A stretch of 11,618 nt of DNA from Sphingomonadales bacterium (GCA_028868335.1 JAGWUU010000074.1:1-11618), one strand, 5' to 3'. Numbered from the stretch's first letter, positions 1 through 7,201 are shown. Notes: a model not told the origin generated them from the sequence alone. Program-made: numbers and translations.

Positions 1-1221
1 CAGCCGGGCGATGGAACGCCCGGCATGTTCGTTCCCCGGCCGGGCCGCATCGATGAACAGGTCGCATTCAGTGTCGAGCCCCAGGGAACGGTTGTTCATG
101 TTGCTCGAACCGATCCGGACGATCTCGTCGTCCACGATCATCATTTTGGAATGGACGTAAATGGGAGTGCCCGAGGCGTTATAGGGGACATAAATGCGAA
201 ACCGGGCAAGCGGATCACGCGAGGCGATCGCGCGGCACAACCGCACTCGCGCACCGTCCATCGCCGCCTGCTCAAGCCAGCCTGCGGCCGTTTCGGGATT
301 GATCAGCACCACTTCTGGCGGGTCGGGCCTCGACAGGCGTTCGGCCAGCGCCTCCGCCACGGCGCGAGAGGCAAAGTACTGGCTCTCGGCGTAAATGAAG
401 CGCCGCGCCCGCAGGATGTGTTCGACGAAGAGGTTCTCCACTTCACGAATTTCCGGCATGTCGCGATAGGCGGCGCGTGTGCGCGCTATGCCGATCTCGA
501 CGTCCCGAAATTCGGCCTGGAGTTCATCAGGCCACGGGGAATGCTCCTGCGCCAGACATGGGGGAAGCGGTGGGCCGCCCGCCACTTCCCAACGCTCTCG
601 CCCCAACGCGGCCAGCGTCTCGGCCGCCTCGCCCTCGACCATCATGGTCATGTCGTGCCACGGGCCGTAGAGCTTGGTGCCATAGGGACGGCGGCGGCGC
701 GGATCGCCTTCGAGATGGTCGGGCGTGTCCCAGCGATCCGAGGTGATGTCGATCCCGCCGCACACGGCAAAGCGATCGTCGATCACCACGATCTTCTGGT
801 GATGGCTGCAACCCAGCGGGTGCGCGGCATCGAACTTGAAGTCGATCCCGGGATTGAGGAACCAGCGGATCAGGTCGAGGATCATCGTCCCGCGGAACAG
901 GAACTTGAGCGCGCCGAAATTCCACTTGAGTACCCGCACCTGAAGATCAGGGTTACGGTTGCACAGCCAGACCATGAACGCGCCAAGCCGGGCCGGAAAG
1001 GTCTTGCGGCTTGGTCCATTCCACCATCGCCGTCCGGGTCCGAGACGGGCACGGGTATCGAAGTCCCAGCCGATCAGGTGAATGCGCTGGCGGGCACGCA
1101 GCATGGCCTTCTGCATCAGCGTGAAGTAGGCCGCCGCGTCGATCACGACATGGGCGCGGGTGGCACGGACGACCCGCCAGGTCGAAGGCGTTTCGGAACT
1201 GTCGAACGATTCATCCGGCAT
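1..1221 (-). CDS. Phospholipase D superfamily protein (two HKD motifs), 3' end cut by window edge
   Basis: The visible part is 407 residues in one uninterrupted minus-strand frame running off the left edge, so the C-terminus is missing. Two complete HxKx4D motifs are seen: HQKIVVID at residues 141-148 and HSKMMIVD at 357-364, the latter followed by GSSNMNNRS. These are the paired catalytic half-sites of the phospholipase D superfamily, which hydrolyse or transfer phosphodiester head groups through a phosphohistidine intermediate. No N-terminal membrane segments are visible, which argues against a classic cardiolipin synthase; a soluble or peripheral PLD-like phospholipase fits better, with the substrate open. 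The start is uncertain. ATG at 1221 is used; in-frame ATGs at 1233 and 1257 are possible, and only 1257 has a weak GGAAG upstream (11-base spacing). It is divergent from the methyltransferase. The long plus-strand frame opposite it is an antisense shadow. Confidence 0.88.
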   Translation of the reverse strand, partial: MPDESFDSSETPSTWRVVRATRAHVVIDAAAYFTLMQKAMLRARQRIHLIGWDFDTRARLGPGRRWWNGPSRKTFPARLGAFMVWLCNRNPDLQVRVLKWNFGALKFLFRGTMILDLIRWFLNPGIDFKFDAAHPLGCSHHQKIVVIDDRFAVCGGIDITSDRWDTPDHLEGDPRRRRPYGTKLYGPWHDMTMMVEGEAAETLAALGRERWEVAGGPPLPPCLAQEHSPWPDELQAEFRDVEIGIARTRAAYRDMPEIREVENLFVEHILRARRFIYAESQYFASRAVAEALAERLSRPDPPEVVLINPETAAGWLEQAAMDGARVRLCRAIASRDPLARFRIYVPYNASGTPIYVHSKMMIVDDEIVRIGSSNMNNRSLGLDTECDLFIDAARPGNEHAGRSIARL

Positions 1222-1306
1222 AAAGTGCGGCATATCGCGGCATCGCGCCCGCGTCATCCCCGGGCGGGCTTCCACCAAGCCGCATGTTGTGACAATCCCG
1301 ACACGA

Positions 1307-2035
1307 ATGGATCGTCCGCCCGACCGCTACGAAACGATGCGGCGCATCGCCCGCCGCCTTCCCGGTGGCATGCCGGTCGCGCGCTGGCTGCGTCATCATC
1401 TGCATCCGGACCTTCGCGAAATGCGGCGCTTGCGACGGGACCACCCCCGGGAGTTGTTCCAGCCCTACCCCGACACCTGCGAGGATCGCTACCCCCGGCT
1501 GTTCGACGCACTGGCCAGTCGCCTGGATGAAAACCCTTCGCCACGGATTCTCTCGTTCGGCTGCTCGAGCGGGGCCGAGGCACGCGCGCTGCGTCAACGC
1601 ATCTCCGACGCACGAATCGTCGGGCTTGATCTCAACCGCCGGGCCATCAATGCCGCACGCAGGGCCGATCGCAGCCCGCTCAGCGAATACCGCTGTGCCG
1701 CTGCACCCCGCCACGATGAGCGGTTCGATGCGATCCTTGCCCTCGCCGTTTTTCGTCATGGCGACCTTGAAGCCCTCCGACCCGATTACTGTACAGCGAT
1801 CCTGCCATTCGCACGATTTGCCCAGGGTCTTGAAAGCCTCGATCGTTGCCTCGCTCCCGGTGGGTGGCTGGCGATCTGGCACGCTCACTTCTGCCTTGCC
1901 GACACGACAATGGCGGGGCGCTATGTCCGGGAGGCGGTGCATATGGACGGCACCACGCAGGACCTGCTCTATGGCAGCGACGATCGGCGGCTGGATGGTG
2001 TCGTCGAGAACACCGCTCTGTTTCGCAAACTGTAG
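1307..2035 (+). CDS. Class I SAM-dependent methyltransferase
   Basis: A 242-residue protein. Residues 81-92 (ILSFGCSSGAEA) form the glycine-rich SAM-binding motif I. GLDLN at 106-110 fits the end of strand beta 2, whose acidic residue binds the SAM ribose. FDAILALAVFRH at 140-151 fits motif IV, and CLAPGGWLAIWH at 181-192 fits the post-motif strand of Rossmann-type methyltransferases. The N-terminal 75 residues are Arg-rich and carry no recognised domain. The substrate cannot be inferred. The frame is open upstream from 1160, but that extension overlaps the divergent phospholipase gene and looks non-coding. ATG 1307 was chosen as the first methionine giving a sensible N-terminus; ATG 1337 is an alternative, and neither has a clear Shine-Dalgarno. 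It is followed by 140 bases before marR and is probably its own transcription unit. Confidence 0.8.
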   Translation: MDRPPDRYETMRRIARRLPGGMPVARWLRHHLHPDLREMRRLRRDHPRELFQPYPDTCEDRYPRLFDALASRLDENPSPRILSFGCSSGAEARALRQRISDARIVGLDLNRRAINAARRADRSPLSEYRCAAAPRHDERFDAILALAVFRHGDLEALRPDYCTAILPFARFAQGLESLDRCLAPGGWLAIWHAHFCLADTTMAGRYVREAVHMDGTTQDLLYGSDDRRLDGVVENTALFRKL

Positions 2036-2124
2036 TCAGGCCGTTTGCAGCGCCGCCGCCACGCCCGGTTCCGCTCGTCCGGATTTCATGCCGTTCGGCA
2101 AACCCATCGAACGATGACGCAGAT

Positions 2125-2166
2125 GCTTACAAAATCAGCTTGCATAATAAGCCTGCACATTATATT
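2125..2166 (+). promoter_or_regulatory. Probable marR-emrAB promoter/operator with inverted repeats
   Basis: This stretch just ahead of the MarR-family start is clearly more AT-rich than its surroundings. It holds GCTT(7)AAGC at 2138-2152 and ATAAT(10)ATTAT at 2144-2163, two overlapping inverted repeats. A loose promoter reading is TTGCAT (2140-2145) with TATATT (2161-2166), but the 15-base spacer is shorter than ideal. MarR-family repressors commonly bind short palindromes over their own promoter, so autorepression of the operon is a reasonable inference. The rest of the 2036-2175 gap shows no gene and no convincing terminator. Confidence 0.4.
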
Positions 2167-2175
2167 GGTCGCACC

Positions 2176-2619
2176 ATGAGTTCAGCACTATATCTTCTCA
2201 GCGACACCGCGCGGCTGCTGCGCCGCGCTTTCGACGCGCGAGTCGGTCAGCTTGGCATGACCAGTACGCAGGCTCGCCTGCTGTTGACGCTTTCCCATTC
2301 GGAGGGCGAAAATCAGGTCGCCTATGCCGAGCGATTGGAGGTCGAGCCGATTACGCTGTGTCGCTTGATCGACCGGATGGCCGATTCCGACCTGATCGAG
2401 CGTCGCCCCGATCCGGCTGACCGGCGCGCCTGGCGCATTCATCTAACCGCCCGCAGCCGCCAGAAGCTCGACGAAGTGAGCCTGTGTCTGGTTGGGCTGG
2501 AGGACGAAGTGTTGGTCGGACTGGACGCGGGACAACGCGATACGCTGTCCGCCCTGCTCGAAACAATTCGTGGTAACATCGCCGGTGGGCGCAGCGCGGG
2601 GGTTGCAGTCAATGGCTGA
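2176..2619 (+). CDS. MarR-family transcriptional regulator
   Basis: A 147-residue protein with the winged helix-turn-helix layout of the MarR family. Residues 29-85 cover the recognition region, including TSTQARLLLTLS and the helix around VEPITLCRLIDRM. The wing follows as ERRPDPADRRAWRIHLT, carrying the D-x-R-R-x-x-x-x-x-L-T signature typical of MarR/EmrR proteins. It directly precedes emrA- and emrB-type genes, the classic arrangement in which the regulator represses its own efflux operon and is released by small phenolic or lipophilic ligands; that role is inferred from context. ATG 2176 is the natural start because the family-like sequence begins there and AT-rich promoter-like DNA precedes it, although no strong Shine-Dalgarno is seen. 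Its stop overlaps the next gene's start by 8 bases, suggesting translational coupling. Confidence 0.9.
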   Translation: MSSALYLLSDTARLLRRAFDARVGQLGMTSTQARLLLTLSHSEGENQVAYAERLEVEPITLCRLIDRMADSDLIERRPDPADRRAWRIHLTARSRQKLDEVSLCLVGLEDEVLVGLDAGQRDTLSALLETIRGNIAGGRSAGVAVNG

Positions 2620-3685
2620 CCGCGATCCCGGCGTGATCACCGCCGACGAAACGGTGGAGCAACAGGCTCCTGCCAAGCCAAAGCGCAACTGGCTGCGCCT
2701 TGCCTTGATGCTGTCGCTGCCCATCGCGCTCATCATCGGTGGGGGAATCTACTGGCGTAGTCTTCAGGGGCAGGTATCCACCGACAACGCCTATGTCCAC
2801 GTCGACAAGGTTTCGGTCAGTTCCGAGGTGGGCGGCAAGATCGTCGCCGTGTCGGTCCGCGAAAATCAGCACGTCCAGAAGGGCGATCTGCTGTTCCAGA
2901 TCGATCCAGAGACGTTCCATCTCCAGGTCGCCCAAGCGGACGCCGCGATCGCCACGGCCCAGGCAAGCGAAGTTGCCCTTGCCAATTCGAGCGCGCTGTC
3001 GGGCGCCGATATTTCCGCCGCGCAGGAGCAGATCGGGTTCGCCCAGTCGAACCTGTCGCGCCAGGAAGCGCTGTGGAAGCGTGGGTTTACCACCAAGGCC
3101 AGCTATGAAGCGGCCCAGCACTCTGTCTCGATGGCGCAGGAACAGTTGCGCCTTGCCCAGTCCAAGAGTCGCGAGGCCGCCGCCAAGCTGTCGAGCGGAT
3201 CGCAAATTCCTGGCGTCTATCCGCAGGTCGCCGCCGCGCGGGCGCAGCGCTCGGTCGCCGAACTCAGCTTGCGCCGCAGTGAAGTCCGCGCCCCGGTGTC
3301 AGGCATTGTCAGCCAGGCAAGCCGTCTGCAACTTGGCCAGGACATGATTACCGGCGTCCCCGCCCTGACGCTGGTGGCCGACGGATCGAGCTATATCGAA
3401 GCCAATTTCAAGGAAACCGACCTTGACGCCATGCGCGTCGGCCAGCCTGCAGAAGTCCGCATCGATGCATACAGCGGGCTGACGCTCAAAGGTCACGTAT
3501 CCTCGATCGGCGCTGGCACCGGCAGTGAATTTTCGGTTCTTCCTGCACAGAACGCCACCGGCAACTGGGTCAAGGTGACGCAGCGCGTTCCGGTACGGAT
3601 CGCGCTTGACGAGCCGAGCCCGCGCCCGTTGATCGCCGGGCTGTCAACCAAGGTGAAGGTGTTCACCGACGGCCGCAAGCGCTAA
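2612..3685 (+). CDS. emrA: EmrA-type HlyD-family membrane fusion (periplasmic adaptor) protein
   Basis: A 357-residue protein. One membrane anchor spans about residues 27-48 (LRLALMLSLPIALIIGGGIYW), and the rest faces the periplasm. STDNAYV at 56-62 begins the first half of the split lipoyl/biotinyl domain (to about 95). A helical-hairpin region rich in Ala, Gln and Glu follows (about 100-220), then the second lipoyl half around VRAPVSGIV (225-233). NFKETDL at 265-271 and SEFSVLPAQNATGNWVK at 305-321 are hallmark stretches of EmrA adaptors. It would link the EmrB transporter to an outer-membrane channel for export of toxic compounds. No TolC-type gene is visible here, so the channel is probably encoded elsewhere. 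The ATG lies inside the last codons of the MarR gene (shared ATGGCTGA). The emrA symbol is by family, not proven orthology. Confidence 0.92.
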   Translation: MADRDPGVITADETVEQQAPAKPKRNWLRLALMLSLPIALIIGGGIYWRSLQGQVSTDNAYVHVDKVSVSSEVGGKIVAVSVRENQHVQKGDLLFQIDPETFHLQVAQADAAIATAQASEVALANSSALSGADISAAQEQIGFAQSNLSRQEALWKRGFTTKASYEAAQHSVSMAQEQLRLAQSKSREAAAKLSSGSQIPGVYPQVAAARAQRSVAELSLRRSEVRAPVSGIVSQASRLQLGQDMITGVPALTLVADGSSYIEANFKETDLDAMRVGQPAEVRIDAYSGLTLKGHVSSIGAGTGSEFSVLPAQNATGNWVKVTQRVPVRIALDEPSPRPLIAGLSTKVKVFTDGRKR

Positions 3686-3698
3686 GGGCAAGCGCACC

Positions 3699-5333
3699 AT
3701 GGCGAGCGCCGCTGCACCTGCAAGCCGCAAGCCGCCGGTCCGTTCGGTCCGGGCGATGCTGGCCGCCAACGACGATGTCGCGCTTCTGCCGGTCGAAAAT
3801 CCCTATCTGCTCGCCGTGGGGATCATGCTCGCCTCGCTGCTGCAGATTCTCGACACCACCATCGCCAACGTCGCCATTCCACACATGCAGGCAGCACTTG
3901 GCGCGACTTCGGACGAGATCAGTTGGGTCCTGACCAGCTACATCGTCGCCGTTGCGATTGCCATGCCCATCACCGGCTGGCTGGCGGACCGGGTCGGGTC
4001 GCGGCGACTGTTCCTGTTCTCGGTGACCGGGTTCGTGTTGTCCTCGATGCTTTGCGGCATGGCCCAGAACGTCACGCAAATGGTGCTGTTCCGCGCCCTG
4101 CAGGGTGCGACCGGAGCCTTCATCTCGCCGCTCAGCCAGGCTGCGATGATCGATACCAACAAGCCTTCGCGGCAGTCGCAGATGATGGCGGTATGGGGCA
4201 TGGGTATCATGGCCGGCCCCATCCTTGGTCCTGTGCTGGGCGGGTACCTGACCGAGAACTGGAACTGGCGCTCGGTGTTCTATGTGAATGTGCCGCTTGG
4301 CATCATCTCGCTGGTGATCATGGCGGCCGAACTGCCCTCGCGGAAGATCGTGCAGCGCAAGTTCGACATCACCGGCTTCGCGCTCGTCGCGCTTACCCTC
4401 ACTTCGATCCAGATGCTGCTCGACCGAGGCAACCACATCGACTGGTTCCAATCGACCGAGGCATGGATCTATGCCTTCCTTGCGCTGTCGGGTGCATGGG
4501 TTGCGATAATCCACCTGGTCACCGCCAAGGAGCCACTGTTCAACCGGCACCTCTTCGCCGATCCGAACTACGTCTTTGCCGTGCTGTTCAGTCTGGTGAT
4601 CGGCATCGTCATGTTTGCGACCATGGCCCTGCTTCCGCCGATGCTGCAACGTCTGTTCGGCTACGGAGTGATCGACACGGGCGAATCGCTGATGCCTCGC
4701 GGGGTCGGCACGCTGATCACGATGCAGTTTTCGGGTTTCATCATGCGCCGGGGATTCGATCCGCGGATCCTGATGGCGGTGGGTTTCATGATGGCCGGGC
4801 TTTCGCTGTGGGAAATGGCGTCTTGGTCGCTCGACACCGACTACAATCACATTGCGATATCCGGTTTTATCCAGGGCATCGGCATGGGTCTGGTGTTCAT
4901 CCCGATGAACGCATCGGCCTTCGCCACCTTGTCGCCCGCCCTGCGCACCGACGGATCGAGCCTGCTCAACTTGTCACGATCGATCGGCTCTTCGATTGGC
5001 ATTTCAGTTGTTACTTCGTTGCTGGCGCACAATCTGCAAGTTTCCCATTCGGACCTTGCAGGCCACATCACCGCCTCGTTTACCGACCTGATCGACTTCT
5101 CGACCCTCGACCGGTTCCAGGTGCTGGGCGATGCCGTGTTGCGGATGGTCGATGCCGAGGTCAACCGACAGGCGGCAATGATCGCCTATATCGACGACTT
5201 CTACCTGATGATGTGGCTGAGCTTCGTCACCGTTCCGCTGGTTGCCTTCATGCGCAAGGCCGACCTTCGCACGGCCCGACCTACCGATGACGTGGAAGAT
5301 CGAGGCACGGCGATGGCAGATATGCCGCACTGA
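3699..5333 (+). CDS. emrB: EmrB-type MFS multidrug efflux transporter (DHA2, 14-TM family)
   Basis: A 544-residue inner-membrane protein, a usual length for the DHA2 drug:H+ antiporter family. Visible motifs are LDTTIANVAIP at 51-61 (motif D1 in TM1), GWLADRVGSRR at 93-103 (MFS motif A, loop 2-3) and AGPILGPVLGG at 172-182 (motif C, the antiporter signature). It continues with WRSVFYVNVPLG at 190-201, typical of EmrB. Hydrophobic segments recur along the chain, with a soluble region near 440-490 before the last helix. It starts 13 bases after emrA stops, with a weak purine run (AAGGG) upstream, so it is co-transcribed. With the EmrA adaptor it should form a proton-driven pump for amphipathic compounds; the natural substrate is unknown, though nearby catabolic genes make aromatic or alcohol-type toxicants plausible. 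Long open frames on both strands inside it are shadows. Confidence 0.93.
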   Translation: MASAAAPASRKPPVRSVRAMLAANDDVALLPVENPYLLAVGIMLASLLQILDTTIANVAIPHMQAALGATSDEISWVLTSYIVAVAIAMPITGWLADRVGSRRLFLFSVTGFVLSSMLCGMAQNVTQMVLFRALQGATGAFISPLSQAAMIDTNKPSRQSQMMAVWGMGIMAGPILGPVLGGYLTENWNWRSVFYVNVPLGIISLVIMAAELPSRKIVQRKFDITGFALVALTLTSIQMLLDRGNHIDWFQSTEAWIYAFLALSGAWVAIIHLVTAKEPLFNRHLFADPNYVFAVLFSLVIGIVMFATMALLPPMLQRLFGYGVIDTGESLMPRGVGTLITMQFSGFIMRRGFDPRILMAVGFMMAGLSLWEMASWSLDTDYNHIAISGFIQGIGMGLVFIPMNASAFATLSPALRTDGSSLLNLSRSIGSSIGISVVTSLLAHNLQVSHSDLAGHITASFTDLIDFSTLDRFQVLGDAVLRMVDAEVNRQAAMIAYIDDFYLMMWLSFVTVPLVAFMRKADLRTARPTDDVEDRGTAMADMPH

Positions 5334-5493
5334 ACACCCTCTGGCCCAAGGACCCACCGTGCCTGCCGTCGGATCCGGCCGGGTTGGCGTTCCCATTACA
5401 GATTCCCTTGGCTGGGCGAAGAGTCATGGCATGAAGGCTGTGGAGGCCGGGCCAACGCTCGCGGCCACGGGTTGCCTTTGCGCACCAACTGAC

Positions 5494-5499
5494 GGGAGA
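5494..5499 (+). promoter_or_regulatory. Ribosome binding site fixing the SDR start
   Basis: GGGAGA sits 6 bases ahead of ATG 5506. It decides against the in-frame upstream ATG at 5430, whose extension has no SDR similarity. The rest of the 172-base gap after emrB (5334-5493) shows no gene and no clear terminator or promoter. Confidence 0.65.
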
Positions 5500-5505
5500 A
5501 CTGTG

Positions 5506-6252
5506 ATGGCCCTTGATCCTCTTTTCGATTTCACCGGCAAGGTTGCGCTCGTCACGGGCGGATCGCGCGGACTTGGCTATCAGATGGTGATGGCCTTGGC
5601 CCGGCGCGGAGCCGACGTGGTTGTCGCCAGTCGCAAGCTCGATGCCTGCGAGGCGGTGGCCGCTGAAGTCCGCGCGCTTGGTCGCCGGGCGCTGGCTGTG
5701 GCCTGCCATGCCGGTCGCTGGGACGAGATCGATCATCTGATCGCAACCTCCTACGCCGAGTTCGGGCGCGTCGATATTCTGGTCAACAACGCCGGAATGG
5801 GACCACGGATGCCCAGTCACGAAGTAACCGAGGCGTTGTTCGATTCGGTCGTAAACCTCAATTTCAAGGGGCCGTTCCGCCTCGCAAGCCAAGTCGCCAA
5901 GCGGATGCACGACGGGAGCGGCGGCACGATCATCAACATATCGTCGACCGGATCGTTAATGCCCCTGCCCGGCGTCGTCCCGTATGGTTCGTCCAAGGCC
6001 GCGCTGAACGCGATGTCGGCCAGCCTTGCCGAGGAATATGCCCCGAATGTCCGGGTCAATACACTGTCGCCGGGGCCTTTCCGGACCGACATCGCAAAGG
6101 CGTGGCCGGGCGAAGGGCGCGATCCCCTGCCTATCCCGCGAGGCCATGCGGCAGAGCCCGAGGACATCGTGACCGCCGCGCTCTTTCTGGCCAGCCCTGC
6201 TTCAATCAACGTCACCGGCAGCCTTGTGCGCTGCGACGGCGGCCAGCATTGA
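5506..6252 (+). CDS. Short-chain dehydrogenase/reductase (classical SDR oxidoreductase)
   Basis: A 248-residue protein, normal for classical SDRs. It has the nucleotide-binding TGGSRGLG at 17-24, NNAG at 94-97, and the catalytic set S147, Y160 and K164 within ISS...YGSSK, plus N117 in VNLN. After strand beta 2 the sequence is ASRK, with Arg43 where NAD-specific enzymes have Asp, so NADP(H) preference is inferred. LSPGPFRTDI at 187-196 and the end SLVRCDGGQ are standard SDR C-terminal features. It would interconvert an alcohol and a carbonyl group in the cytoplasm; the substrate is not evident (a sugar, polyol or 3-oxoacyl type are all possible). It is separated from emrB by 172 bases and probably has its own promoter. 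A diverged piece of a second SDR 3' end occurs at 7093-7145. Confidence 0.92.
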   Translation: MALDPLFDFTGKVALVTGGSRGLGYQMVMALARRGADVVVASRKLDACEAVAAEVRALGRRALAVACHAGRWDEIDHLIATSYAEFGRVDILVNNAGMGPRMPSHEVTEALFDSVVNLNFKGPFRLASQVAKRMHDGSGGTIINISSTGSLMPLPGVVPYGSSKAALNAMSASLAEEYAPNVRVNTLSPGPFRTDIAKAWPGEGRDPLPIPRGHAAEPEDIVTAALFLASPASINVTGSLVRCDGGQH

Positions 6253-6449
6253 TACTCGGCGCGGTCGTTCTCCCGCTGGATGGTCATGTGCATGACGCCC
6301 CGCGCAATGCCCTCCGGCCGCCCGGCTTCCACGGCGTTGTGATGAGTCCAGTTCTCACCGGACCTGCGTGAATAGGTGCGTGCCTTCCTGCCATTTCTGG
6401 CCGGATAAGCACCCCGATCGCAGGCATTCAGATAAAGCGCCGCGGGACG
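6253..6449 (-). other. Unassigned coding-like strip, possible gene remnant
   Basis: Between the SDR stop and the small secreted gene, the minus strand holds about 65 open codons without a good start. The reading includes GENWTHHNAVEAGRPEG and ARGVMHMTIQREND, which look more like real protein than random GC-rich translation. The strip is bounded by a TGA at 6450-6452 and runs into the SDR gene as antisense. I cannot name a family. It may be a degraded gene piece left by the rearrangement that also placed an SDR tail at 7093. The plus strand here shows no convincing gene. The 45 bases between this and 6495 hold no recognisable terminator. Confidence 0.25.
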
Positions 6450-6494
6450 TCAATCCACCAGCACCTCGTCCAACAAAAGCAAGTCCACCGGCAA

Positions 6495-6896
6495 TTACGG
6501 CCGGGCGCAGGCCACGTCATACTGCGACACGGATGCGGTGTTGCGCGAGTTTTGGGGCTGCTGCCCCGCATAGACCGTTCCTGCCTGTCCGTTTGGATTG
6601 AACGCGGAACCCGGCGCGGCGGCGGCATTGCCCGGAGTCGTCGGCGCAGCCACGCTTCCGCAGCTTTGGCTTGGCTGACCTGTCACATGTGCGGGCGCAT
6701 TGGCATGATTCCATCCAGAGGCATTTGCATTGGGTGCCGACGACGAAGTGGAAACTGTTGACGTCCGGGCGGTTGGCGCATTCCCGACCGGCATATGCAC
6801 TGCCCCGCGCGCGCCGAAGGATGCGTGCGCAATCGACATTGCCGGGAACGCGGTGAACGCCACCACAAACGCGGTGAGCAGATTGGAGGTTCTCAT
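6495..6896 (-). CDS. Small secreted Ala/Ser/Pro/Asn-rich hypothetical protein
   Basis: A 133-residue protein. The first 25 residues make a convincing Sec signal peptide: MRTS, a hydrophobic core LLTAFVVAFTAFPAM, then IAHA with cleavage likely after Ala25. The mature part is low-complexity, rich in Ala, Ser, Thr, Pro, Asn and Gln. It has just two cysteines (Cys79 in QSCGS and Cys130 in DVACARP) that could form one disulfide. The more ordered C-terminal third contains PGSAFNPNGQAG, VYAGQQPQNS and SVSQYDVAC, which reads like a conserved module. No catalytic motif is seen and the function is unknown; a periplasmic or surface role is inferred only from the signal peptide. ATG 6896 is supported by AAGGAGA at 6903-6909. 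The frame of the broken DUF3604 gene upstream happens to end in an ATGA overlap with this start. Confidence 0.75.
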   Translation of the reverse strand: MRTSNLLTAFVVAFTAFPAMSIAHASFGARGAVHMPVGNAPTARTSTVSTSSSAPNANASGWNHANAPAHVTGQPSQSCGSVAAPTTPGNAAAAPGSAFNPNGQAGTVYAGQQPQNSRNTASVSQYDVACARP

Positions 6897-6902
6897 CTCA
6901 AC

Positions 6903-6909
6903 TCTCCTT
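6903..6909 (-). promoter_or_regulatory. Strong ribosome binding site of the small secreted protein gene
   Basis: On the minus strand AAGGAGA lies 6 bases ahead of the ATG at 6896. This is one of the best Shine-Dalgarno matches in the window and supports this reading frame as a real gene. Confidence 0.7.
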
Positions 6910-6979
6910 GCGCCCCCGATTTGTGCCCTCCCCCTGCTGACAAAGCGCTAATCTCGTTGGCAAACCACCGAGCGGTCCA

Positions 6980-7025
6980 AAAAGGCCGGACTAGGAGGAG
7001 CGTTGCGCCGCTCCACTCCGGCCTT
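6980..7025 (-). terminator. Rho-independent-type terminator hairpin (minus strand)
   Basis: AAGGCCGGA (6982-6990) pairs with TCCGGCCTT (7017-7025), and an inner GGAGCG (6997-7002) pairs with CGCTCC (7009-7014). Read on the minus strand the stem ends in a run of five T, the layout of an intrinsic terminator. It lies downstream of the broken DUF3604 gene and upstream of the small secreted gene. It would end the PQQ dehydrogenase-hydratase-aldolase transcript and separate it from the small gene. On the plus strand only two T follow the stem, so it is mainly a minus-strand signal. Confidence 0.7.
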
Positions 7026-7092
7026 GACCGATCGAGCGCGACAAAGTGTAGCATACCACAAATCGCCGATGTCCCCAAGGCAGACTTGGATC

Positions 7093-7145
7093 GGCCAGCC
7101 CTGCGCCAGTCAACGCCACCGACTCCCTGGTGCGCTGCGACGGTG
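7093..7145 (+). pseudogene. Fragment of a second SDR gene 3' end
   Basis: This segment matches 6189-6241 of the intact SDR gene on the same strand and in the same reading phase, with 44 of 53 bases identical by eye and no gaps. The translations are ASPAPVNATDSLVRCDG here and ASPASINVTGSLVRCDG in the intact gene. Similarity stops on both sides: no SDR sequence precedes it, and the terminal GGQH-stop is missing. It is therefore a remnant, either of a paralogous SDR gene or of a partial duplication that has since diverged. It sits antisense to the run-on frame of the broken DUF3604 gene. Confidence 0.6.
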
Positions 7146-7201
7146 CAATGTTGCCGCGGAAATCCGTCGATTGTTATCGCCCCAGCCAGATAGGTCGAGC
7201 G

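Noticed and set aside
25..1530. A 501-codon open frame on the plus strand at the left end
   Set aside because: It lies antisense to the phospholipase D gene, whose minus-strand frame carries two exact HKD motifs. Its own translation is His/Arg-rich with no recognisable domain, as is common opposite GC-rich genes.
2043..2103. GTTTGC and GCAAAC as a possible terminator after the methyltransferase gene
   Set aside because: The arms are six bases long with a loop of about 50 bases and no T run follows, so a functional terminator is unlikely.
3663..5290. Long open frames on both strands inside the EmrB gene (395 codons minus, 455 codons plus)
   Set aside because: Only the frame from 3699 gives transmembrane segments and MFS motifs. 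The others give charged, His/Arg-rich shadow translations.
6253..7200. An insertion sequence or other mobile element between the SDR gene and the DUF3604 gene
   Set aside because: No transposase, terminal inverted repeats or target-site duplication could be found. The 53-bp direct repeat is coding SDR sequence, not an element end.
6893..7201. Reading the DUF3604 protein on to its in-frame stop at 6893, with an ATGA overlap to the next gene
   Set aside because: The last 100 or so codons run antisense through an SDR remnant and a terminator hairpin and show no family similarity, so the neat overlap is probably chance.
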